Shown in pieces: positions 35,050-45,200 of a stretch of 64,000 bases of DNA (position 1 is its first letter; each line of letters starts with the position of its first letter). The notes under the pieces are model-generated. The model worked only from the letters and a program-made list of their open reading frames with translations, ran no database searches and had not been told where the DNA came from. Source of the DNA: Asparagopsis taxiformis (lineage: Eukaryota; Rhodophyta; Florideophyceae; Bonnemaisoniales; Bonnemaisoniaceae); assembly GCA_030407315.1 (NCBI GenBank), contig JALQPE010002505.1, positions 1 to 64,000 of the forward strand, written 5' to 3'. A program made the position numbers and the translations under genes.

Positions 35050-35282
35050 AATGAAGCTTTCCCGGAAGCGATGGAACGATTGAGTTGCACGAGATACAAA
35101 AAAGATTGCTGTATAGTGTCGGTAACCACAACGGTCTGCGATGAACGTTCAGGTCAGGTCAAGTACCGGATAATACGCCAACAGCCCAGATTGTATACGG
35201 TAGGCAGTCATCAACAGTATTTAATGAGGTACAATTACAGCTGTCGAGCTAGGCCGCGAGCACCCCTATGTCCGGAAGACGT
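35050..35282. promoter_or_regulatory. upstream region of the coiled-coil gene
   Basis: A short interval between the minus-strand start at 35049 and the first hairpin repeat at 35283. It should contain the promoter by position, but no specific box is identified. Confidence 0.3.
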
Positions 35283-35840
35283 CCTGATTTGAATTAAAAT
35301 TTGGGCTATTCTCAAAAACATGCACATGTGAACATGTTTTTGAGATGGGGGTGTGCCGTACGGCACAATCGACCGCCCAAATCGATGTTTTTTTGCAATA
35401 TTTTTTTGTGCCCGAAATTTTAGAATTTCTGGGCTGGCCAGCAATGCAATCGAGCTGGACATCCACCGGACGTCCATTTCAGGTTGGTCGTGAGAGAGCG
35501 GGGCGGGACCATGATGGAACAAGGACCAAGACCTGTCCCTGGCGTATTGAGCCTGAAATTGACCCTTCGTCAGACGCCATTTAGCCTTACAGTTGGTGCT
35601 TACAGAAGCCAGTGATGACCCCGCTCGGGGCGGCGGTCGGTTCCTGGGGCCGTTGTGGCCAAATTAGACACCCTGATTTGAATTAAAATTTGGGCTATTC
35701 TCAAAAACATGCACATGTGAACATGTTTTTGAAATGGGGGTGTGCCGTACGGCACAATCGGCCGCCCAAATCAAGGTTTTTTACAATATTTTTGCTGCCC
35801 GAAATTCTACAATTTCTGGGCTGGCCAGTAATGCATTAGC
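35283..35840 (+). repeat. hairpin repeat R, two tandem copies (plus orientation)
   Basis: Copies start at 35283 and 35673 (period 390), each beginning CCTGATTTGAATTAAAATTT. Each has a 34-base hairpin (35311-35344 in copy 1; 12-base stems CTCAAAAACATG/CATGTTTTTGAG), then a perfect palindrome GTGCCGTACGGCAC (35353-35366). The sequence then runs through a GAAATTTTAGAATTTCTGGG stretch, GGCCAGC, a GGACATCCACCGGACGTCC segment and a conserved tail ending GGCCAAATTAGACA. The second copy is truncated at about 35840. Same family, opposite orientation, as the arrays at 40.9-41.9 and 46.5-48.4 kb. Confidence 0.9.
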
Positions 35841-36933
35841 TATGTGCTCTAAACCGATTCTAACAAGCAGAAAGAATCCTCTCCTTCATGACGATGCTCT
35901 CGAATTGAGTGCAATGCAACGGACTCCCTCCAGGAGAACGACAAAGCATCGTCTTTTGCAAGACATTTTCGTACGAAAAATAATCGAAACACATATTTGA
36001 CTTTAACCTAACAGCTATCGCGAGCACCGTACTCAGCTAAATTTCCTCTGTAATTTCCTTCCTCCAACCAATCAATAGCCGCTTGGTCACAGGCTTAAAA
36101 GCCTTCCACTATTTGTCCTATCCATCGAAGAGGGTTCGATCCAGGCCTTGATGGGTGTGGAACCCGAGAACTTGAAAATGGAACATATTGCGACAGAGAT
36201 GAGATGTCATTCTCTTTCGTTTACTTTTTTCTAACAAGATTCTAAACGTCTACGCAGCGGAACGAACCCAATGTCGTCCGTCCGTTTTCAGCCCGGTGAG
36301 ATGTTTTTGCCATTAACGGAGGTGGAGGCGGCTATGGAGGAAGCCTGCGGTTCGGGTATTCTTTCCATTAACGGAGGTGGAGGTGGCGGCTTTGGAGGAA
36401 GCCTGGAGAACATGTGAGATGTCAGTACCCATGGATCACAAGAAAAACATGTAGAGGTCCAGTTTGGATATTGTTGCCATTAACGGAGGCGGAGGAGGCG
36501 GCTACGGTGGAAGCCTGGAGAGCATGTGAGATGTCAGTACCCATGGATCACATGAAGAACATGTTGAGGTGCGGTTCGGATATTCTTTCCATTAACGGAG
36601 GCGGAGGAGGCGGCTACGGTGGAAGCCTGGAGAAGAATAGAATAGTCCTATACCCATGGATCACAAGTAGACGTAGTTGGGCTCCTTTTCGAAGCCCATT
36701 CGTCTCTTGAATAAATTTAGCACCCAAATCATATACGATTGCCGAGTTGACACCCCGTATGTCTCGTTGGTAGAAATAGCAGGGGTTCCACCACTCAGCT
36801 GGCGGGAAGTAGTTACTGATTATATGAGATATGGCTTAGCTCCCGCCAAAACCGATAGCTCTGGGCTCAGGTTCTCCAAATGTGGTTATACGAATGTGTT
36901 CTGACAATGGTAGAAGACGAATATCTGCATCCT
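35841..36933. other. spacer with a small glycine-rich peptide frame
   Basis: Apart from the minisatellite at 36305-36645 no gene is evident. A GGTTCGATCC motif at about 36133 resembles a Pol III B box, but no partner A box or tRNA fold is visible. Confidence 0.35.
36271..36645 (+). repeat. Gly-rich peptide-coding minisatellite
   Basis: A unit coding SINGGGGGGYGGSLE recurs at about 36328, 36369, 36481 and 36591; the last three are about 111 bases apart and include an AACATGTGAGATGTCAGTAC tail. The first frame (ATG 36271 to stop 36417) makes a 48-residue peptide ending in the Gly motif and SLENM. Each full unit brings its own stop (ATGTGA). Whether any peptide is made is unknown; it could equally be a purine-rich minisatellite. 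Confidence 0.55.
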
Positions 36934-37125
36934 GCTTTGAATTAAAATTTGGGCTATTCTCAAAAACATGCACATGTGAACATGTTTTTGAGATGGGGGT
37001 GTGCCGTACGGCACAATCGACCGCCGAAATCGATGTTTTTTGCAATATTTTTTCTGCCCGAAATTGTAGAATTTCTGGGCTGGCCAGCAATGCATCTGAG
37101 TCGGACATCCCCACGTCCAGTGGCC
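36934..37125 (+). repeat. hairpin repeat R, one copy (plus orientation)
   Basis: It starts TTTGAATTAAAATTTGGG, contains the same hairpin and GTGCCGTACGGCAC palindrome, and ends near GGACATCCCCACGTCC. It sits about 320 bases upstream of the methyltransferase-SET start, so it overlaps that gene's likely promoter region. Confidence 0.9.
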
Positions 37126-37445
37126 GTCCGGATGTCGCTCACCTGGTAAGCGTGAGGCACCTGTGTCAACCTATGTGACTGGCGGCCTTGCAGTACAACA
37201 CTCAAAGGCAGGGAATCACAATCTTTTTAAAATTTTTTCTCTACCACGTATCCGTCACAACTTATTACCTACACCGGTTACGGGTTTCAAGACCTTTCCA
37301 GTGCTGTGTACCCGTATACTCTGTTCCGTTCGATATCAACCAGTGTTCCTCACGAAAGAGTGCAAACGTCACGAGATACGTCGTCAAATTTGACTGTCTC
37401 GCCGAGCGGTCGCCATCCTGTACCGAATTTTCCACTCATTCCATT

Positions 37446-40400
37446 ATGACGAATAAGCGCAGGCGCAACAGCAATCCGATCGTTGACGACGCAACCGTGC
37501 CAATTCTGCGCGAACCCGCTAGCCCTTGGGAGGATTCTAGTGACATGGGTACACGTCGAAACGTAGGTCGCGCCGCCCGCGAAACTACTCTCGCTGGCAA
37601 AGACTTCCTCCGCCTCTTGCTGGATTTATTCGCCCACTCAAGTTTCGCAGACTTGACGGACAAGCCGGGAGGTTTCACATACGCGGACCTTGGCGCTTGG
37701 GTTGCGCAGGGCACGGAAGAACAATTTGTGGCGCTGCAAGGTCGACTCAGCATGTCCTTCAGCGGTCGTTCGAAGAATGCTGGAGTCGAGGCGGATGTTG
37801 CCGAAATCGTCATGGCAGAGATGAACGTTGAGCGAGCCAAGCAGATTGTTCGTCTGGCATTACCCATTGCCGAGTTTTCAAGACAGGATGAGCGTATCGG
37901 GCAATGGGTTGAGCACTGCATCCTTTCTGGGATCGTGCCGCAGACCTTCCTTATTGGATGTAACATGCTTCCTTCGCCACTACAGGCGCCGCAGCGCGGG
38001 GAACCAAGCGCCTTCGTTCTTGCTCCACCGGAAACGTTCGAGGTATTGATGTATTTCCAAGCGTTGTCTATCATCCGAAATCACAACAAGAACCTGCCGC
38101 GTCGCCGAATAGGAGATGCGGCCGAAGAGGGGAACGAAGCCGCACGCGTCCCAGCCCATCGGAAAAGCACTAATCGAGCTTGTTACGTGGTTCAAGTTTT
38201 ATACCATGCTTGGACCGATGTGGCCTACGCCGCAAAGTTTTCCAGCTTCGAAGAGTTGATGGCGCCGTACATCATTTTCGACAGCAGTGAGCATTGGTTT
38301 GACGTGCTCGATGAAGGTCTATTCGCACCGATGGAGCAGAAGCTAGATCTCTACCACAACAAAGCTCCCCTATCTCATCCTGATGGATATGGTGGAAAAG
38401 TAGAGACAAGAACCAGTGCGCAGCACAGTGCATTTAGGGACCTTGTGAGGAAGTTCTTCGACCGGTTGCAGTTTCTTATCGTCAACCCGGACCTGTACAC
38501 CTGGCCGGAGTCCGACCGCTGGGGGGCACTGGAAATATACTTCTCAAGCGGAAATCCGGACAAGCTGCCAGCGTATTTTGACACCCTCGACGAAGACGTT
38601 ATGGCTGTCCTCCGCCCGGCACCACAAGCCGCGGACGCAGAAAAGGTCCCCAAGCCGGTTGATGACACTCCCACTCGTCGCAACACAGGAGGGAGAGGTT
38701 TGGTTCCGTCGACAAGACACACAACCAGGCTTCAACTTGGACCTGGGAGGACCAGTCTTACTGCCCAAGGGCCGTCTCCCCCGTCACCGTCACCCCATGC
38801 GACAGAAGAGCAGGAAAGTGAAGGGCAGGCTCTCGCAAAGGACTTTCTTTCGAAAATGAGTCAGTATTGCCGGGTGTACGACGTCCCTTTCGAAGATTTG
38901 GTCAGTGCCGACGAGAGCCGAGAACACGTGCCCATCACGGGCAACGTTCAGCTCATTCTGACTGATCCGCCCTACAATGTTCGTCGTAAGAGGAACGATT
39001 CCAACTCTTCGTACGACAGGCTAACTGCAGAAGATATGCAGGCTAGCATCGAAGTGTTTGACGAGCTGTTGCGCCCCGGTGGCCACGGCATCGTGTTCTG
39101 CTCGGTTTTGCAGTTCTACGAATGGTTCCATTACTTGGAAACGTACAAAGGACCGCAGTCAGAAGGCCCAACCGATACTGCTGCCAGTGATGACGGGTCG
39201 GATGAAGAAGAGGTTACGTCCATGAATTCGGACTCCGAAGCATCGCAGCACAGTGGCGAAGAAAGTGCGGATGAGGAGGAGGACGAGGAGGAGGAGGACG
39301 TCGTTCGGAATTCAGTTTTCTTCGTTGACGAGGTACCTCTGTTGTTTGTCCGACTACCTGGGCACCTCTATCAAATGCCGGGGCGGAAGAGGTACCAACG
39401 CATGAACATGGCAGAGGTCGCTATCCACTTCTGGAAGCGAGGTGTTCCGTTCAAGACCGGAAGCGAGATGGTGGCCTATAGGAACCACGGATACATGGAC
39501 GGCACGTACCCGGCGTGGTGCAACGTCACCATCAATATGCCCGCCATCGATTCGAATGAGATGGTGTGGCGAACAAGGAGCACAACCGGTGCTACGGTCA
39601 GAGTTCGTGCAGAGCAGAAGAGCGTCGCTCTCATGATGGAGTTGATCAGCCAGCATTCACAGCCTGGTGATATTGTTGTCGATCCATTCTCTGGCACTTT
39701 CGCAACGGGAAAAGCAGCTATGAGCTTGCCTGAGCACCGTGTTTTCGTCGGCAGTGACATGGACAAATTGTGTGTGGTACGATCGCTTCCAAAGCTGTGT
39801 GCAGTCATGTCACGTGTAATTCTTTCAAACAACACTGACATGAGGGTCACGACAGAAGCGAAACAGAGTGCTGAGAAGTTCTTGGCGTCCCCCTCTGTCA
39901 CGATGCGTACGCAGAGGGAACGCAGGATCATCGAACCCCCACCTGGCCTTCCCCTGTACCAGAGGTTCCCGAAATATATTCGGCAGTACCTCTGGCAGCT
40001 GTGCCCAGAGTCGATTGCGTCGCGCGAGCACATGGAGAAACCGGTACATTATTGGCCACCTTCCCTGCGCCGCTGGTTGCAAACTGAAAACCCTCGCGTG
40101 ATGCGGGCACACGATTGTGTTGCGAAAAAATTGAGCGTTCGACCATCGCTGATTAAGCATCCAAATGCAGGAAGAGGGCTCTTCGCTGAACAGACATTTA
40201 ATGTTGGTGACGAAGTATGTGCATACTACGGAACTGTTGTGTACTCTGATATGAGCAAGGAGTCGATGAGGTTCGCGTACGGAGAGGGTCACATGGCGAT
40301 AACGAAGGAAACATTCTTGATGTATGCTATCAAGCTGTATGCAACAGCGGAGGACGACGAAAACATCGAGCATCCAATTTGGATTGTTCCGGCTCCGTTC

Positions 40401-40643
40401 TGTTCGGCGCAGTTCATCAACGACCCGCGGTATTTGCGAGGTGAGGACACTCCGGCGGAAGACACCAGGCGGATGGCCAACGTCGAGTTTGTCGAGAACT
40501 ACAGCAGCGGTTCGACGGGGAAGAAGCTCAAGGCGAAGGACCTAGAAAATCCGAAGATCATTGTAGTACGTGCAATCCGCGATATCCGTCCGGGGCAGGA
40601 GCTCTACGTTCATTATGGGACAGCGTTTAGAGCATGGAATTAG
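37446..40643 (+). CDS. DNA amino-methyltransferase fused to SET domain (module copy 1, gene A)
   Basis: The predicted start is the ATG at 37446 (MTNKRRRN), giving 1,065 aa. The frame is open to 37188, but that part is compositionally unlike protein. Residues 1-430: a region also present in the 54.6-53.4 kb copy (YVVQVLYHAW, EELMAPYIIFD) and otherwise unknown to me. Residues 500-790: an amino-methyltransferase with LTDPPYN (D507-P-P-Y510) before DPFSGTFATGKAA (D746) and VGSDMDK. This order of the catalytic motif before the AdoMet motif is the beta-class arrangement of N6-adenine/N4-cytosine methylases, and DPPY more often goes with adenine. An acidic insert (DEEEDEEEED) separates the two. Residues about 905-1060: a SET domain with GRGLFA, CAYYGT, QFINDPRY in the usual NHS region, and ELYVHYGTAF. 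The DPPY tetrad is intact. The SET active site is atypical, so histone methylation is uncertain. Hairpin repeats lie on both sides. Confidence 0.8.
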   Translation: MTNKRRRNSNPIVDDATVPILREPASPWEDSSDMGTRRNVGRAARETTLAGKDFLRLLLDLFAHSSFADLTDKPGGFTYADLGAWVAQGTEEQFVALQGRLSMSFSGRSKNAGVEADVAEIVMAEMNVERAKQIVRLALPIAEFSRQDERIGQWVEHCILSGIVPQTFLIGCNMLPSPLQAPQRGEPSAFVLAPPETFEVLMYFQALSIIRNHNKNLPRRRIGDAAEEGNEAARVPAHRKSTNRACYVVQVLYHAWTDVAYAAKFSSFEELMAPYIIFDSSEHWFDVLDEGLFAPMEQKLDLYHNKAPLSHPDGYGGKVETRTSAQHSAFRDLVRKFFDRLQFLIVNPDLYTWPESDRWGALEIYFSSGNPDKLPAYFDTLDEDVMAVLRPAPQAADAEKVPKPVDDTPTRRNTGGRGLVPSTRHTTRLQLGPGRTSLTAQGPSPPSPSPHATEEQESEGQALAKDFLSKMSQYCRVYDVPFEDLVSADESREHVPITGNVQLILTDPPYNVRRKRNDSNSSYDRLTAEDMQASIEVFDELLRPGGHGIVFCSVLQFYEWFHYLETYKGPQSEGPTDTAASDDGSDEEEVTSMNSDSEASQHSGEESADEEEDEEEEDVVRNSVFFVDEVPLLFVRLPGHLYQMPGRKRYQRMNMAEVAIHFWKRGVPFKTGSEMVAYRNHGYMDGTYPAWCNVTINMPAIDSNEMVWRTRSTTGATVRVRAEQKSVALMMELISQHSQPGDIVVDPFSGTFATGKAAMSLPEHRVFVGSDMDKLCVVRSLPKLCAVMSRVILSNNTDMRVTTEAKQSAEKFLASPSVTMRTQRERRIIEPPPGLPLYQRFPKYIRQYLWQLCPESIASREHMEKPVHYWPPSLRRWLQTENPRVMRAHDCVAKKLSVRPSLIKHPNAGRGLFAEQTFNVGDEVCAYYGTVVYSDMSKESMRFAYGEGHMAITKETFLMYAIKLYATAEDDENIEHPIWIVPAPFCSAQFINDPRYLRGEDTPAEDTRRMANVEFVENYSSGSTGKKLKAKDLENPKIIVVRAIRDIRPGQELYVHYGTAFRAWN

Positions 40644-40867
40644 GGTCACGAAAGATGTTTTCATTTCGACTACAAATAAAGCTACGTTCCAGAGTTGAAG
40701 TATATCATATAATGCAGAATGTCCAGCCACCATTAGTCCAGGGTGAAACCTATTCGGCAGTACTCGCCTGTCAAAAACCAATCGTTCACACTCTAGGTGC
40801 ACTTCGTCCGAGCAGTGAACCTGACTGCTTGGTTGCTGTTATGCGTGCAGATGCAAAATACAAGACC

Positions 40868-41945
40868 AAGTTGAAATGGACGCCCGGTGGATGTCCAGCT
40901 CAGTTGCATTGCTGTCCAGCCCAGAAATTCTACAATTCAGGGCAGAAAAAATATTGCAAAAAACATCGATTTCAGCGGGTCGATTGTGCCGTACGGCACA
41001 CCCCCATCTCAAAAACATGTTCACATGTGCATGTTTTTGAGAATAGCCCAAATTTTAATTCAAATCAGGGTGTCTAATTTGGCCACAACGGCCCCAGGAA
41101 CCGACCGCCGCCCCGAGTGGGGTTGTCACTGGCTTCTGTAAGCACTAACTGTAAGGCTAAATGGCGTCTGACAAAGGGTCAATTTCAGGCTCAATACGCC
41201 AGGGACAGGTCTTGGTCCTTGTTCCATCATGGTCCCACCCCACTCTCTCACGACCAACCTGAAATGCACGTCCGGTGGATGTCCAGCTCGATTGCACTGC
41301 TGGCCAGCCCGGAAATTCTAAAATTTCGGGCACAAAAAAATTGTAAAAAATCAACGATTTCAGCGGGTCGTTTGTGCCGTACGGCACACCCCCATTTCAA
41401 AAACATGTTCACATGTGCATGTTTTTGAGAATAGCCCAAATTTTAATTCAAATCAGGGTGTCTAATTTGGCCACAACGGCCCCAGGAACCGGCCGCCGCC
41501 CCGAGCGGGGTCATCACTGGCTTCTGTAAGCACTAACTGTGAGGCTAAATGGCGCCGGAAGATGGGTCGATTGCAGGCTTCAAGCCTAAGTTATGCTAGG
41601 GAGAAATCTTCTTCCGTGTTTTACTCCCTCAACAGAAACACTACTCACCCATCACGTTACTCATATTCCGTGCACTTTATATTAGTAGTGAACCCGCCTG
41701 CTTAGTTGCTGCAATGCGTGGATGTAGGCAGCACACGACCAACCTGAAATGGACGTCCGGTGGATGTCCATCTCAGATGCACTGCTGGCCAGCCCAGAAA
41801 TTCTAAAATTTCGGGCACAAAAAATCTTGCAAAAATCAACGATTTGGGCGGGTCGATTGTGCCGTACGGCACACCCCCATCTCAAAAACATGTTCACATG
41901 TGCATGTTTTTGAGAATAGCCCAAATTTTAACTCAAATCAGGGTG
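40868..41945 (-). repeat. hairpin repeat R, three copies (minus orientation)
   Basis: Copies begin at about 40868, 41259 and 41738. All are the reverse complement of the 35.3-37.1 kb copies, with the same hairpin, the GTGCCGTACGGCAC palindrome and CAAATCAGGGTGTCTAATTT. They fill the interval between genes A and B. Numerous 60-100 codon frames on either strand come from the repeat. Confidence 0.9.
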
Positions 41946-42290
41946 TTCCCCGGATAAAGGGGTGCTCGCAGCCGCCCCAAAAGCCGCCTAGCTTGACAGC
42001 TGTAATTTTAACACATTACACATCAAGGACACTGCCTGCTTCACGCCACCTCGTCAGGTTTCGAGAGCCCGACTCGGGCCCGTTCTGAACGGACACTCAC
42101 ATCTCGATTGCCTGTCTTGCATTCCAGCGGTCACGATAGGTGTGTACCTAACAAAATTTCGGTTGTATTGTGTTATTATTTCCAGCGATTGGCGTTCACG
42201 ACCATTCTTCAACTTAACGTGAAACATACCATCCACATCACTCGAATACGTCAACGTCAACCATCTCTTTTCCTTTCCAACTCAACAACC

Positions 42291-45200
42291 ATGGCGGATA
42301 CGCATTTCAGCAGTTTGTTTTCAACGGTTTGCGGCGATCAAGTGAGCGCGTCAGCGGAGTCGCGCGGACTCAAGCGCGGCGTCGATGTCGACTTGTTTGC
42401 GGACGTGGACGGTGCGGCTGTGCATATTGGGACGGCTTCGGTGAGCACTGCTGGTGGCGATGTTGGCCTTCCGCGCACGCTGCACAACCACAAGCTGCCG
42501 GAAACCGACGAGGCCGACTATATCGTCGTGCGCAACATTGCGACTAAGGACAAGTTCAAGGACCTCCCGTTCCCGTACATGTTTGATGGCGCCGAGGGAC
42601 CGCCGGAGACGATGGGTGGAGCATACGCCGCGGCGTTTTACCCTTGGGATACTCGGATGATGCGCCCCGCTGCGGAGGATGGCTCTAGCGACATTCGTAC
42701 CCCTGCTGCAGCGTCAAACTTCAAAGCAGCGACGAACCAGGCCAGCTCGGGACGGATGCCCAGTACCGGTCCAGCAGGCGAAATCACTGGTTCGGGGGGT
42801 ACGAAGCATCCAGCACGCTCCGTCCCGGTTTCGGGAGGCACGAAGCGCCCTGCTCGCTCTGCCAGAGCCTCCAGTGGAGGCACGAAGCACCCTGCTCGCT
42901 CCAACGTCACCGAAGCTACTACGCAGGACGTAACCGAGGTGGACGACGAACCGGAGGTGGCGGAAAGCATTCGTGAGCAGCAGGGGACGCAAATTATGGT
43001 GCCCAAGTTTGTGACGTCGGATTACGTCGGAGAAGGAGCGACTGTGTTGGTGAGGCAGCTAGTGGAACCGGCCGTGACCCTTCGCGATGTCAAAGAAGAC
43101 CACGTGGAGGACCTGCGCAACAATATGTTGGCGGTGGGGTATGTGAGCTCTTCGCGTATCACTGTGACGGTGCTGAGGTCGCAGAACACGCATTTGTCCG
43201 CCGACACGCGTCTGTTCCAGAATGGCAAATTCCATGCCAATGCGAACGTGACCGTGATCGACGGACTGCATCGTCTCAATGCTATGCATAGCATTGCGGA
43301 TGACTTCACGCGCCTCACCCGTATGCACAGAACCAAGCTGCCACAGGAGGCAAACCGCTTGCGCTGGGTTACTCAGCCTCTGGATGTGTACTACCTTCGC
43401 CGCAAGGACGACAGTGATCTCCAGCCTCATGAGATCATCCACAAGAGTGCAGAGTCGAACCATACGACTGGGACGCAACTGACGGAGCGCTCCCTGGTTC
43501 GAATCTTGTCGTCCATCCAGCAGTTCATCCGTACGATTGCTGTTGCAAACAACGTGGAAAACGCTGGCGACTTGCGTGAGTCTGATGTCATCCGAACATT
43601 GTTCGAGGCGCAGTTCATGGGGATGATGAATTCGACGAACACGGCTCGGCGGTGGACGCGTTTGGCTATAGCAACGCTGAAGCATCCTGTTCTCGACGAC
43701 GTGTTGCGTGAGCTGAACAATTCCGAGCGCCGCAACGAGATTGGGATAACGCACCTGGACCACAAGATAGTGCGCGAGTTGCTGGAAGAAAACTTTGTCT
43801 TCGTCTTGCGTGGTCTTTCGGAGTACTTGAACCCTGCTCATGGCGGACGTCCGGATGGACGCTTTGACGTGAACGACTTTTATACATACGTCCGTCGCGT
43901 GACTGCAATAGCAAATTCTCTGTACGCTGCGTTTGGGCGCCCAAAGAGTATTATGCGCAAGTCATTTCTGAGCACAGAGATGGCAATTGGGTCGGTTAAG
44001 CAGCCGAAGGAGTTGCAATGGCATCTCACCAATGCCATTGCAATGTATAGAGGGGACGACCGGAGCAGTGAGGTTCGAATGCGACGGAGAACCACGCGTT
44101 TACAGGATTTGGAAACGAACTTGAAAGAGTTTTTCAATCCGACATTGAAGAAGAAGACTAAGGCTCGACGCAAACGCCGCCCTTCTGCTGCCAATGTGAG
44201 ACTCACTCACAAGAAGCAGCGGAATGTCGAACATGAGCCTGCTTCGCATGGCATCCGCCGCCGTTCACAGCGACTTCGCTCGACGGGGAGCACACGCCTC
44301 GAGGAAGAAGAGCCGGTTGTGGTACAACAATCCGCCGGGGAAGAAGAGCAGGCCGTTGTTGATAAACCCACCGATCAACAACAAGCCACTGCTTCCGGTG
44401 ATGAGGTTGACGAAGACTCCGCCCGTTCCCCCGATTCTGCCGTTGAGATTGTCCCCCAAGATAACCAACGTGCTGGTGCGACTCCCTCCAACCAAGAATC
44501 TGTCCATACCGCTTCGGACGAGGAAGACAAACAGGGTGCAGACGAGGGCCAAGTCGAAAGCAAGGGGGTCCGCGAAGTGACAATTACATTCACTGTTCCG
44601 GAAGGAGTGGAAGTCGATGAAGACGGTTACATCGTTCGTGACTCTCCTTCTGAAGACGACCTCCTCTTCGACGACCGTATGCCGTCTCTTCCTGACGATT
44701 TCGAAGACCGAGCCGAAGGGCATCATCTGGCGCAGCGTCCCGCGGATGTCATCGCATCGGTGAGGGTTGGCTGTCTGCCCCCGATTGAGCTCAGGTTGTT
44801 ATTGGAGAGTGTGGAAATCGATGAGGAGGGCAGAGAGGTGAGGTATTTGAAGCAAGTGGCGATGGACCCTGTGTTTGAGGGGCTGCATATTCCGGAAGAA
44901 CATCGGGCTCGTGTGCTATTCGAAATCGATCACGTCTATCCGATGTTCTTCGCAGCGTGGAAGATGGCTGCCAAGGCGATGTGTGAGCCTACATCGACGT
45001 TTCTACCCTCGAGGCTGGACTTTGCCCAGGTTGCGCGAATGTCTACAAGCTGGAAGGATTCGTATGAGGCCGGCACTGGTATGGCGTACTTCCACAATTG
45101 CCGAACGGAAATCAACGAGCGAGGGTATACGGTGATGCACAATTTCGCGGATGTAAGCTACCTCGATGCGTCGGACAAGTTCCCCTTTGACTTGGGTCTC

